IMG/VR virus record: IMGVR_UViG_3300010885_010083
Coordinates: 1 to 44,685 of that record
DNA length: 44,685 nucleotides
Direction: 5' to 3' (one strand)
Source of the DNA: a virus
Below the pieces are notes generated by a model. The model was not told where the DNA came from, searched no databases, and saw only the letters and a program-made list of their open reading frames with translations. A program made the position numbers and the translations under genes. This document shows positions 37,539-44,684 of this stretch, piece by piece (within the stretch, counting starts at the first letter, position 1; every line of letters begins with the position of its first letter).

Positions 37539-37541
37539 GTG
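37527..37541 (-). promoter_or_regulatory. Hairpin over a start codon
   Basis: CACATG (on either strand) and CATGTG form a 6-bp stem with a 3-base loop; the ATG of the 193-aa gene lies in the stem, directly after its AGGAGA. The structure could slow initiation or serve a translational repressor. Confidence 0.35.
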
Positions 37542-37550
37542 ATTCTCCTT

Positions 37551-37814
37551 TTAGGCCTGTGTTACAGGTTGTTCTGGTGTAGCGGCAGGTGTCGGCGTTA
37601 CTGCAACTAAAAATGCACTAAGTCGATCATACACACTGCCTACTGCTGAAATCTCACCAGCGCCAAACGCACCGCGCTTAACTGCTACATCGATAATAGC
37701 TTTTAAATTTTGAAGATCAGCAATGCTCAACTCTGGCTGAGCGGCCGGCGCTTGAGGAGCCTCGCCTCCTACACCTTCTGTTCCTGCTACTTGTGCTTGT
37801 TCTTGATTTTCCAT
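37551..37814 (-). CDS. Conserved small phage protein, Ala/Pro-rich ends
   Basis: I choose the ATG at 37812-37814 (87 aa), because AAGGA lies about 11 bases before it. The ATG at 37826 is fused to that Shine-Dalgarno sequence. The middle (SIADLQNLKAIIDVAVKRGAF, then GEISAVGSVYDRL) is a helical core that I associate with T4-like cyanophage unknowns, flanked by disordered Ala/Pro/Gln tails. Function unknown. It shares the transcript of the 93-aa protein upstream. Confidence 0.68.
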   Translation of the reverse strand: MENQEQAQVAGTEGVGGEAPQAPAAQPELSIADLQNLKAIIDVAVKRGAFGAGEISAVGSVYDRLSAFLVAVTPTPAATPEQPVTQA

Positions 37815-37830
37815 GTTAAAATTCATCCTT

Positions 37831-38112
37831 TTATTTTTTATGTAAGTAAGGGCAACCTAAAGATAGCATAGTTAATTCTCTAGGATCTTCTATGCCAATT
37901 TCAATAACTTCGATCATCTTTTTATGTTGATCTAATGTTAACCTCTTTTTAATTGCGTACCTGCTATTTAAGTTGTAGCTAATCCAGTGATCTAAAAGTT
38001 TGGCGTCTATTAAACGGTCTACTGATAGTTTACTAAAGTGTTCTGGAATAAAGGAAAGTTTCCTTAGTCCCAAAACACCTAACGGGTTTATTTCCCCTCT
38101 GCTTAATGACAT
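37831..38112 (-). CDS. Conserved T4-like phage protein, 93 aa
   Basis: The sequence MSLSRGEINPLGVLGLRKL, followed by FIPEHFSKL and DHWISYNLNSRYAIKKR, looks like a widespread T4-like marine phage family of unknown function. It is the first gene of the coupled run that leads to the methyltransferase, DHFR and TS. A TATAAATA late box lies 12 bases before the ATG, suggesting late expression and possibly a virion role. The leader would be very short. Confidence 0.68.
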   Translation of the reverse strand: MSLSRGEINPLGVLGLRKLSFIPEHFSKLSVDRLIDAKLLDHWISYNLNSRYAIKKRLTLDQHKKMIEVIEIGIEDPRELTMLSLGCPYLHKK

Positions 38113-38123
38113 TAACTACCTAC

Positions 38124-39377
38124 TTATTTATAGTATGCAGTTTGCCCGAAGGGAGAAATGATACTGTCATTTCCATGAATAATAAACAGGCTTTCACAAT
38201 AATCTTCATCGCCCCAACTACCGCAAGGATAACCGTCTGTAAACATAATAAATCGTTTTGGCTCAATGCCCTCGTCTTTCATAAACTGGTAATTTACATC
38301 AAAGTCAGTACCGCCACCACCTTTTGGTTCGTAGCCCATAATCTCGTCGGCAGTATCGCCTGTGAAACGAGCATAGTTATACACTTGAGTATCAAAACAC
38401 CACAAGTCTAGTTTGAAGTCCACATACTCATCCATAATGCCCTTGACTTCGCTTAGGAAGTCTTTAGCCATTGCGTCACTAATAGAGCCAGACATATCAA
38501 TAGCTACACTCACATCAATAGTTTCCTCGTTCATCATGCCCGGAAGCACAGCACCACAATGTTGGCTCTTACGATTAGGGCGTTGGAAACTAAAATTGCT
38601 CTTGATAATACTTTGGATGTTCATACGCAACAGTTGGCGCCAGTCCATTTTAGGTTCTGTGAAGTCTTGAATAAGACGACGAACACCTGCAGGAACTCTG
38701 CCGGCACCTGCTGCCTGAGCAGCCGCTACCATTGCTTCTTTAATTTCGTCTTTGATTGCTTTCTTTTCTTCTGCAGTCAACCGTGGACGACCTTTGCCTT
38801 CTTTGTCCCCACCGTCACCTTCACTATCTCCGTCACCTTCCCCGTCCAAATGTTCGTCTAACAACTCGCCCAATGAACCGATATCAATTTTATCAGCTTT
38901 TTCGTACAAGTCATCGTAGATTTGTTCGTAGCTCAAGCCGCGATATTTGTTATCTCGATAGATCTTAATCCAGCTAGGAACTTCGCCGATCTTTTCATCT
39001 TTAAGAATTTGATTAACAGCATAGTCAGCGGCAATGTTTGACAATGTAGGATCTCGATGATCGCGGCGACCAATGTGATCAAATACATTGTGTAATACTT
39101 CGTGAGCAAAACCAAACTCTGCTTCTTTAGGTTTGAGTTTATTTACAAAGTCGTTATTGTAATAGAAGTTACGACCATCTGTGGCTAGTGTAGCACACCA
39201 CTCACTGGCATCGATTAGTTTAAGGCGTGTAGCAAGATTGCCAAAGAATGGATGACGCAACAGCAATCCAATACGAGCTGTAACTAATTTCTCTACAATT
39301 TTAGATTTTTCTGCCGCAGTATATTCTTTAGTAGCAACAGGTTTTTTAATTTTTTCAGTTTTCATTACAGAAGTCAT
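38124..39377 (-). CDS. VWA protein with HExxH domain (DUF2201-like), MoxR partner
   Basis: A protein of 417 aa. The N-terminal metallopeptidase-like domain contains FAHEVLHNVFDH (residues 90-101, HEVLH zinc motif) and NIAADYAVNQIL (114-125). An acidic Gly/Asp/Glu linker (about 175-195) and a basic-helical stretch follow. The C-terminal VWA domain has a complete-looking MIDAS: DMSGS (294-298), Thr in GGGTDF (about 357) and TDGYP (about 379). Such proteins pair with MoxR AAA+ ATPases as chaperone-like remodelling systems, and the ATPase lies immediately upstream. AAGGACC precedes the ATG by five bases. Targets in phage infection are unknown. Whether the HExxH is an active protease cannot be told from the sequence. 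Confidence 0.88.
   Translation of the reverse strand: MTSVMKTEKIKKPVATKEYTAAEKSKIVEKLVTARIGLLLRHPFFGNLATRLKLIDASEWCATLATDGRNFYYNNDFVNKLKPKEAEFGFAHEVLHNVFDHIGRRDHRDPTLSNIAADYAVNQILKDEKIGEVPSWIKIYRDNKYRGLSYEQIYDDLYEKADKIDIGSLGELLDEHLDGEGDGDSEGDGGDKEGKGRPRLTAEEKKAIKDEIKEAMVAAAQAAGAGRVPAGVRRLIQDFTEPKMDWRQLLRMNIQSIIKSNFSFQRPNRKSQHCGAVLPGMMNEETIDVSVAIDMSGSISDAMAKDFLSEVKGIMDEYVDFKLDLWCFDTQVYNYARFTGDTADEIMGYEPKGGGGTDFDVNYQFMKDEGIEPKRFIMFTDGYPCGSWGDEDYCESLFIIHGNDSIISPFGQTAYYK
38125..38132 (-). promoter_or_regulatory. Late-type box TATAAATA for the 93-aa protein operon
   Basis: A perfect TATAAATA octamer on the minus strand at the end of the VWA gene, 12 bases before the 93-aa gene ATG. Downstream genes through thymidylate synthase have no other obvious promoter, so this box may put nucleotide-metabolism genes under late control. 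Confidence 0.6.
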
Positions 39378-39405
39378 AACGGTCCTTGTTAGTGTCTAAG
39401 TATAT

Positions 39406-39434
39406 ATTATACATTAAATTTATCAAAAGAGCAA
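39406..39434 (-). promoter_or_regulatory. Sigma70-like promoter for the VWA gene
   Basis: On the minus strand TTGCTC (39429-39434), a 17-base spacer and a perfect TATAAT (39406-39411), about 28 bases before the VWA ATG. It begins right after the terminator of the ATPase gene, so the two partners can be expressed at different levels. Confidence 0.65.
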
Positions 39435-39436
39435 GC

Positions 39437-39456
39437 AAAAAAGGCCCTTGCGGGCC
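39437..39456 (-). terminator. Rho-independent terminator of the MoxR gene
   Basis: On the minus strand GGCCC-GCAA-GGGCC (39443-39456) forms a strong stem capped by a GNRA tetraloop and is followed at once by TTTTTT (39437-39442). It starts four bases after the ATPase stop codon. It is the clearest terminator in the window. Confidence 0.9.
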
Positions 39457-39460
39457 AATT

Positions 39461-40540
39461 TTACTCCATTGCTTGGATAATGTATTTGCCAAACTTGTCG
39501 TGGAAACGATCAAAGTTCTTCAATTTAGAAGCATCAAACGGCAGTTGATAATTTGTGAGAGCCACTTTGGCGCCCATAACAACCAGCTCTGTGGGGAAAT
39601 TATCCATCATAAATCCAAAGAAGTTGTCTGCCATAGCATCCCAATCCTTGGCTTTTTTCTGATCGGCGCTCTGGAGTTCGTAGCACAACGACACTGTCAA
39701 TGAATACATTGCAGAGATTTCTTTAATGTTGCACTTTTGAACCTTGCCGGACAAGATGTCCTCGGGCTTAGGCATCTGTTTTGCCACTTTGCGGTGTGCC
39801 ATAAACTTAACAGCCAACCCTTCACCAATTGCACCCGCCACCAAATCAGTCAATGTACCTTCGTCCAAGTCGTCGTCTGTTAACAGTTCGCTAACAAACA
39901 TCCATGAACGAGGAGTAGCGAACGCCTTTGAGCTAGACTTTGGATCAAAGTCGTACAAGTCTTGTTTGGCAAAGCCAATATAACCTACAACCTGTTCGTG
40001 AACACGGTTGTTAGTAGCCCACTGCAACCAATCTTCGTAGTCGGATTTTAGTTCAATGTGAACAAAACGGTTAGCCAACGGAGCAGGCATACGATAAGTT
40101 ACGCCTTTGTCACCTTCACGGTTACCAGCGGCAACAATGCTAACACCGTCCGGCAACTTATATGTACCAACACGACGGTTCAACACCAATTGGAAAGCCG
40201 CCGCCTGTGTAGCAGGAGCCGCAGAGTTCAACTCGTCCAAGAACAGGATAGCAGTAGACTCTGGATCTGTGGGCAATTCTGCAGGAGGAGCCCATGTCAT
40301 AGTGTTTTCTATGCTATTAAAATATGGAATACCTTTAATGTCAGTAGGTTCCCAAAGGCTCAAGCGAACATCAATAACTTCGCGGCCTTGCTCGTCGCCA
40401 ATTTGTTTAACAATATCGGATTTACCAATACCGGGAGGACCCCACATGAATACTGGACGCTTAATTTTAACGCACTTGCGAATAGAGCGTTTTGCTTCGT
40501 TAGGAGTAACTGTACGATTAGATGAAATTTGTTCTGCCAT
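39461..40540 (-). CDS. MoxR-type AAA+ ATPase
   Basis: A protein of 359 aa. Walker A is GPPGIGKS (residues 34-41), Walker B ILFLDE (98-103), sensor-1 region AAGN (137-140) and the arginine-finger context LANRF (155-159); a C-terminal lid domain follows. MoxR ATPases work with VWA proteins to remodel or activate target complexes, and a VWA/HExxH protein is encoded next. It has a perfect consensus sigma70 promoter and its own terminator, so it forms a separate, probably strongly transcribed unit. Related ATPases occur in T4-like marine phages, but I know of no defined target. Confidence 0.9.
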   Translation of the reverse strand: MAEQISSNRTVTPNEAKRSIRKCVKIKRPVFMWGPPGIGKSDIVKQIGDEQGREVIDVRLSLWEPTDIKGIPYFNSIENTMTWAPPAELPTDPESTAILFLDELNSAAPATQAAAFQLVLNRRVGTYKLPDGVSIVAAGNREGDKGVTYRMPAPLANRFVHIELKSDYEDWLQWATNNRVHEQVVGYIGFAKQDLYDFDPKSSSKAFATPRSWMFVSELLTDDDLDEGTLTDLVAGAIGEGLAVKFMAHRKVAKQMPKPEDILSGKVQKCNIKEISAMYSLTVSLCYELQSADQKKAKDWDAMADNFFGFMMDNFPTELVVMGAKVALTNYQLPFDASKLKNFDRFHDKFGKYIIQAME

Positions 40541-40602
40541 TTTTAACTTTCAGTGTATAGTTGAGTTAATTTACTGACTGCCTTATGCTTCAGTATGTAT
40601 TA

Positions 40603-40631
40603 ATTATACACGGTTTCTGTCTTTGTGTCAA
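40603..40631 (-). promoter_or_regulatory. Perfect consensus sigma70 promoter for the MoxR gene
   Basis: On the minus strand TTGACA (40626-40631), exactly 17 bases, then TATAAT (40603-40608). This is the ideal sigma70 promoter. The -35 overlaps the end of the upstream 125-aa gene. The 5' leader to the ATPase ATG is about 55-60 bases, long for this genome, and could hold regulation. Confidence 0.9.
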
Positions 40632-41005
40632 GCAGATTTTAAGTTTTTTGCTTTTGCAGAGGAAAATTTTGCAATGTTGCCGGAAAACAACACTAGCTGT
40701 ACAGCCATTTTTTCAGAAAATACAAAGATTTCCTTGTTGGACACATACCAAGGGCAATCTATAAAGTTATCCAATTGGATTATTAGCTGATTTGTATATT
40801 CTACAGGATGATCAAACCGGACTCTGTGTGCTTTAACTTGGGTAGTGAGTCTGGCAAATCCTTCGTCAGTTAATCGTAGCCCACCCTTTTCTTTTTTGCG
40901 GGGATTCTGCCACCACTGGGCAACGAGCTTTCTAATGGATTTTTCGTCAGTTGGTAATCCAGAGTGTTCTGCTATGTATTTGGTAAGATCAATCTTTTGA
41001 TTCAT
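40628..41005 (-). CDS. Conserved T4-like phage protein, 125 aa
   Basis: Contains WWQNPRKKEKGGLRLTDEGF (about residues 31-50), EYTNQLIIQLDNFIDCPWY (about 69-87) and EKMAVQLVLFSGNIAKF, a pattern I know from T4-like marine phage unknowns. The basic N-terminal half and compact beta/alpha C-terminal half suggest a small nucleic-acid-associated protein, but no function is established. Its start lies inside the end of the 99-aa gene (17-base overlap), so the two should be co-translated. Confidence 0.7.
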   Translation of the reverse strand: MNQKIDLTKYIAEHSGLPTDEKSIRKLVAQWWQNPRKKEKGGLRLTDEGFARLTTQVKAHRVRFDHPVEYTNQLIIQLDNFIDCPWYVSNKEIFVFSEKMAVQLVLFSGNIAKFSSAKAKNLKSA

Positions 41006-41288
41006 TGGTCAACTTATCCCCAGTTACCAATTTGAAAACAGCAAATTCTGTAGTGTTGAATTGCTTATTGAGCTTTTCGGCAAGGTTAATAGCATGTCCA
41101 GAATTTGAGAAACTAACTTTTTTGTATTTTGGGCCCAATTGCTGTGCCACAATGCTACTAGTTTTTAAGTTAATAGGCTTGTCCTGATAGAAAACAGCCC
41201 AGATAGCATCAGCTTCTAGAACTTGTTCTGTTTTGTAAGTCTTTTTGCTAGTAACTTCTAGCAAGACTTTGGGTTTTGGCCTACTCAT
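40989..41288 (-). CDS. Conserved T4-like phage protein, 99 aa
   Basis: MSRPKPKVLLEV, then EADAIWAVFYQDKPINLKT and GPKYKKVSFSNSGHAINLAEKLN (about residues 52-74) are typical of a small unknown family in T4-like cyanophages. No function is known to me. Its Shine-Dalgarno GGAG lies in the loop of a 9-bp AT-rich hairpin (41287-41319) whose 3' arm reaches the ATG, so translation may be controlled by RNA structure. Confidence 0.7.
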   Translation of the reverse strand: MSRPKPKVLLEVTSKKTYKTEQVLEADAIWAVFYQDKPINLKTSSIVAQQLGPKYKKVSFSNSGHAINLAEKLNKQFNTTEFAVFKLVTGDKLTNESKD

Positions 41289-41319
41289 ATATACGTTTCT
41301 CCGAAAAGTGCGTATATAT
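41287..41319 (-). promoter_or_regulatory. Hairpin enclosing Shine-Dalgarno and start codon
   Basis: ATATATACG (41287-41295 on the plus strand) and its perfect complement CGTATATAT (41311-41319) form a 9-bp stem with a 15-base loop. In the minus-strand mRNA the loop holds GGAGAAA and the 3' arm ends in the AU of the AUG of the 99-aa gene. The stem is AU-rich apart from one closing CG pair and so would melt easily. Confidence 0.6.
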
Positions 41320-41332
41320 TTAGCAGGTTTTG

Positions 41333-41554
41333 TTAGAATTTTCCCCCGTTCATCCTAACTTCAATATTGCCTGTAGAGTCTGCAGATACGGATTGATCTA
41401 TTTCTCCAGACAGTCTAGTCATTACAACAGCTAAACTATTTTGAAGATCTGTTGCTTCTTTAATAGTAAGTGTTAGATTCTTTTGATTTGACTTGATTGC
41501 AACTCTAGTCTTATCTAAAAAGTCTTCAATCGGTAATGTGTTTAACGGTTTCAT
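41333..41554 (-). CDS. Small phage protein, 73 aa, unknown
   Basis: An N-terminal helical half (PIEDFLDKTRVAIKSNQK, LTIKEATDLQNSLAVVMTRL) is followed by a short beta-like end (TGNIEVRMNGGKF). No family function is recognised. The ATG overlaps the stop of the 158-aa gene (ATGA). It belongs to the small-gene operon downstream of rnh. Confidence 0.6.
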   Translation of the reverse strand: MKPLNTLPIEDFLDKTRVAIKSNQKNLTLTIKEATDLQNSLAVVMTRLSGEIDQSVSADSTGNIEVRMNGGKF

Positions 41555-42027
41555 TCTTTATTTACAGCCGATAAAGCTGATTTCATTTCAGTTTCTGTCT
41601 TAAACGGCCCGTGGAAGGGGTATCGTTCTAATGTAATCAACTTAGGACAGAAGCTTTTAACCCAGCCCTTTTTAAACTTAATAATATAATGCCCTGCACA
41701 GTACTGACTTTTACTTTTAGCACTCTTTGCATATAACGGAAGGCGCTTTTTTACACTATAAACGGATTCGTAGGGCTTGCTACTGCACGGAAAGTCATAA
41801 ATGTAATAACCTTCTGTGTTATCCTTTTTAACTTTCTTAATACTTTCTTCAAAGATAGCAATGCCAAATTGTGCATTAACGTCTGCTAGATTATCAAAGT
41901 TAATTTGTCTACCATTCTTAAAGAATACATAACCTTTTTTAGCTTTGGCTACGCTACCTATCTTTGTTTTTTCGTCTCTAAGTAACCACTCTTTATTAGG
42001 GATTACTACTTTAGCTGTTGAGTTCAT
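41551..42027 (-). CDS. Conserved T4-like phage protein, 158 aa
   Basis: A basic protein with a conserved-looking core: GYYIYDFPCSSKPYESVYSV, KKRLPLYAKS, SQYCAGHYIIKFKKGW and VKSFCPKLITLERY. Three Cys and many Lys suggest metal or nucleic-acid binding, but no function is known to me. The ATG overlaps the rnh stop (ATGA), and the rnh end supplies GCGAGG as Shine-Dalgarno, so it is coupled to the replication nuclease. Confidence 0.66.
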   Translation of the reverse strand: MNSTAKVVIPNKEWLLRDEKTKIGSVAKAKKGYVFFKNGRQINFDNLADVNAQFGIAIFEESIKKVKKDNTEGYYIYDFPCSSKPYESVYSVKKRLPLYAKSAKSKSQYCAGHYIIKFKKGWVKSFCPKLITLERYPFHGPFKTETEMKSALSAVNKE

Positions 42028-43016
42028 TGTACGTACCTCGCATTTAATGGTTCAGCATAGCTTTGTACTTGTTCACTGATCTTATTAAGATCGTACTCGG
42101 CACAGAGTTTAAGCAAACGGACTCCTACCTGTGGAATATTCTTATTAGCAGTTGTTGCAGTATTGATTGTTTCTTGTATCAATGATTTAATGTCATCTGG
42201 TTGTGCTGTAAGATCGCATAATAGTTTATTACGAGTATAATCATCCAAAACACGATGTTCAACACCCTCGTGGTCGGACCACTTTTGGAGCATCATATTG
42301 TTCCAATTGTACCCTTTGTTGTTTCTATCGGCAAAAGCATCACGGAGACCAACTTTATTCTTTGTCCCCTTCTCACGTACTCCCGGATAAGCAGAGAAGA
42401 TGTTATCGGAGGTGTCGCCACGCATACACTTCTCAAAGAGTAACCATTCTGGGTCCGGTGCGGGTTTGACTTGTTTAGTCTTTTTATCAACGACATGCTT
42501 GCCCTTTTCATCAAAGTATCCCTCGTGTGTAGTTGTGATTGCCATAACTCCGTTATACTGCTTGACATTGGGTGCAATTAATTGTGCAAAATCTCCATCT
42601 GTGCTTACAATAACATGTGTATCTTCTGGATGACTTTGAATCCATCCTGCAATTAGGTCATCTGCCTCAAGGCGAGGATGTTGTAGAACAGTTGTATTTG
42701 TTTTCTCTGTAATAAAGCCTTTGAACTCGTCAAACGTTTCCCAGAATACCCGATCTTCTTCTGCTTCGCGTGGGCTCTGTGCCGCACGAGCTTCTGTACG
42801 TTGTCGTTTGTACGGAGCATATACATCTTTGCGCCAGCTACGCCCCTCTAAAAAGAAGATTACATGGTCACCTTTGAAGTCGCGCCATGCTTTACGCACA
42901 CTACCTAATACTGTAGCTAGACTCATACCAATCTTATCTTCCAATGTACCACGAATGGCGTGACGAGCACGAAAGAAAGTATTTGCTGTATCTACAAGAA
43001 TATATGTCTTTGACAT
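42024..43016 (-). CDS. rnh: RNase H / 5'-3' flap exonuclease (T4 Rnh-like)
   Basis: A 330-aa PIN/FEN-fold nuclease, close in size to T4 Rnh (305 aa). Acidic metal-binding motifs appear in order: ILVDT (residues 6-10), LEADDLIAGW (about 119-128), STDGDF (about 141-146) and RGDTSDNI (about 196-203). The arch region RSWRKDVYAPYKRQR also matches. It removes RNA primers and flaps from lagging-strand fragments. The start overlaps the previous stop (TAATG), with GAGG seven bases before. Confidence 0.92.
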   Translation of the reverse strand: MSKTYILVDTANTFFRARHAIRGTLEDKIGMSLATVLGSVRKAWRDFKGDHVIFFLEGRSWRKDVYAPYKRQRTEARAAQSPREAEEDRVFWETFDEFKGFITEKTNTTVLQHPRLEADDLIAGWIQSHPEDTHVIVSTDGDFAQLIAPNVKQYNGVMAITTTHEGYFDEKGKHVVDKKTKQVKPAPDPEWLLFEKCMRGDTSDNIFSAYPGVREKGTKNKVGLRDAFADRNNKGYNWNNMMLQKWSDHEGVEHRVLDDYTRNKLLCDLTAQPDDIKSLIQETINTATTANKNIPQVGVRLLKLCAEYDLNKISEQVQSYAEPLNARYVQ

Positions 43017-43387
43017 TAAGAAACCTCAGTTCTGCCGTTGCCTAAATTGTTTACATTGATAAATCCGCTGCCTCTACGATCCATTTCGATTCCGTCGGCT
43101 GCCCCAACGTTGCGACATAGTTCGGAAAACCATTGATCTACAATTGCCTCATCCGATTCACCATTGTATCCGGATGCTCTTAATTGTAACACAAAGTATT
43201 CATTCCAGTCAAGCTCAAAAAATCCGTTGCGGATATTGTCTTTGTTTACATGAGTATCTAATACAGCTACCCAAGGCTCTTTATTAGCAGTTGCTTGTTC
43301 TTTGGGGGAAAGTCTTACAGGTTCTACTTTTTTAACAATTGGTTCTGGATCTTTAATGCCAAATAGTTTTTTAATAATTTGTTTCAT
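43016..43387 (-). CDS. Conserved phage protein, 123 aa
   Basis: I choose the ATG at 43385-43387 (MKQIIKKLFG); a GTG-started form would overlap queE slightly. The core PWVAVLDTHVNKDNIRNGFF, then ELDWNEYFVLQLRASGY and VDQWFSELCRNVG, is a pattern common in T4-like marine phages without a known function. The first 45 residues are charged and probably flexible. It is placed between queE and rnh in the same transcript. Confidence 0.68.
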   Translation of the reverse strand: MKQIIKKLFGIKDPEPIVKKVEPVRLSPKEQATANKEPWVAVLDTHVNKDNIRNGFFELDWNEYFVLQLRASGYNGESDEAIVDQWFSELCRNVGAADGIEMDRRGSGFINVNNLGNGRTEVS

Positions 43388-43389
43388 TT

Positions 43390-44247
43390 TCAAGTACCCC
43401 ACTCATTCTTAAACAACGGCACCTGCAATCGATCACTGTAGCGGAGACCGTGTTTCATGGCCGCTAGTGCCACTGTTTTATTATTTAAAGCGTAAACACT
43501 CTCAATACCGCCCACTGGCATCAAATATACAAGACCTGTAAATCCTTCAGCACGGAATTCTTCTGTGGCCTTTAGTGCATCTTCAATATCTTGTTCTGTT
43601 GCTACCACAAATTTCAAATACACATATCCGTAATCTTGATAGTCAACAACTACCTTAGGCTTAATTGCATCTTTCCACGGCTCGCCACTTGCCGGAAGTT
43701 TAGCACTAACGCTGAATGTAATTTCACGCATAAAATCTTTAGTGTGATGGTGTGCCCAGGTATGTAAGTATTGTTTAAACTCTTTTGTTAAACGCATTGT
43801 GCCGTTTGTTTCAAAAGTAATTTCTTTTAATCCTTGCATACAAGGTTGCTCTAGCAAGTTCGGATACGCCTTTTGCCAACCTAGCAACGGCTCGCCACCT
43901 GTAATAACTAGATGCTCATCACGCCATGCACCAAAGGGCAATGTTTCTACAATGCTCTTAGCAAGACCATCTACGTTAATCATAGGACTTAGGTCCTTAA
44001 ATGCAGGATGCCAGCTTGCATAACTATCACAACCTGTACTAACTAACGGCAATGATTTGTATTCTGTAAATTCAACAGCACGTTCTGCAACCTTATCTGC
44101 TTCCGTGCTTAGTTCCCCACGGGGCATACCAAATCCTTGACAGGTAAAGTTACAACCAAATGTACGCAGAAACACAGAAGGGACACCCATAAAACGTCCT
44201 TCACCTTGGATGGAATAAAATAATTCTGATACTTTAATTTTGTTCAT
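43390..44247 (-). CDS. queE: 7-carboxy-7-deazaguanine synthase QueE, phage type
   Basis: A 285-aa radical-SAM protein. SIQGEGRFMGVPSVFLRTFGCNFTC opens the family pattern in two parts (residues 12-26 and 27-36); GGEP is at 117-120 and FETNGT near 145. The cluster cysteines appear to be C32, C36 and C73 (TGCDSYASW), with a 36-residue insert between the second and third instead of two residues. QueE makes CDG, the precursor of preQ0, for queuosine or for 7-deazaguanine DNA modification. Other pathway genes (folE, queD, queC) are not in the window. The product may also act on a host process, as some QueE proteins do. Confidence 0.87.
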   Translation of the reverse strand: MNKIKVSELFYSIQGEGRFMGVPSVFLRTFGCNFTCQGFGMPRGELSTEADKVAERAVEFTEYKSLPLVSTGCDSYASWHPAFKDLSPMINVDGLAKSIVETLPFGAWRDEHLVITGGEPLLGWQKAYPNLLEQPCMQGLKEITFETNGTMRLTKEFKQYLHTWAHHHTKDFMREITFSVSAKLPASGEPWKDAIKPKVVVDYQDYGYVYLKFVVATEQDIEDALKATEEFRAEGFTGLVYLMPVGGIESVYALNNKTVALAAMKHGLRYSDRLQVPLFKNEWGT

Positions 44248-44512
44248 AAATGTTTGACCACTTTTTTAGTTTTTCAATTTTTGCTCTTTTAGCAATTTCT
44301 AAATGTTCTAATGATATTACACTCTTTTCTAGCATGATGTCAATCATTGCAAGCATATCTCCAAGTTCTTCTTCCAAATGTTCTCTATTTGTTTTTGGCT
44401 TACCTGGTTTAAGATTATCAATTCCGAATCTACTAATCTTACTAACTGCTTGGATAACTTCTGCACATTCTTCTTGCAGGATATCCATTACTTCTTTTAA
44501 CTTATTATCCAT
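44234..44512 (-). CDS. MazG-like nucleotide pyrophosphohydrolase
   Basis: A 92-aa all-alpha protein. EECAE (residues 14-18) and EEELGDMLAMID (47-58) give the EExxE and ExxD metal-binding pattern of the MazG/dUTPase-like superfamily. Enzymes of this kind hydrolyse nucleoside triphosphates to monophosphates. In phages they are thought to adjust nucleotide pools or alarmone levels. It overlaps the start of queE by 14 bases and the preceding partial gene by eight. Confidence 0.8.
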   Translation of the reverse strand: MDNKLKEVMDILQEECAEVIQAVSKISRFGIDNLKPGKPKTNREHLEEELGDMLAMIDIMLEKSVISLEHLEIAKRAKIEKLKKWSNIYEQN

Positions 44513-44684
44513 TTGTTTTTCTATTTTCTAAATATTTGTCGTTGTGAATCCATTTGTTGTCGACAAGGAATCCCCATTCACGCCTTTGTGGACCAGGCAT
44601 GAACATTGTCCAGCAGTCTGTTCCTTCTTTAAGCTCAACACGGTGATAGCTATTAGCAGGGCAAATACGGAAGTGCCCAGGACC
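44505..44684 (-). CDS. Partial phage protein, cupin-like, cut by window edge
   Basis: An open frame enters from the right edge and ends at TAA 44505-44507, leaving the last 59 residues. HFRICPANSYHRVELKEG, then WTMFMPGPQRREWGF and VDNKWIHNDKYL, matches a phage family with a cupin-like pattern (His/Glu-rich turn, PGP-REWGF end). Function unknown. Overlap with the MazG-like start implies the same operon. The start lies outside the window. Confidence 0.7.
   Translation of the reverse strand, partial: GPGHFRICPANSYHRVELKEGTDCWTMFMPGPQRREWGFLVDNKWIHNDKYLENRKTNG

Noticed and set aside
40058-40577. Two long plus-strand ORFs opposite the MoxR gene
   Set aside because: The minus-strand ATPase has all catalytic motifs, a promoter and a terminator; the opposite frames are its shadows.
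469-44684. Prophage or integrated element
   Set aside because: No integrase, repressor or attachment-site repeats seen; gene content is that of a lytic T4-like phage.
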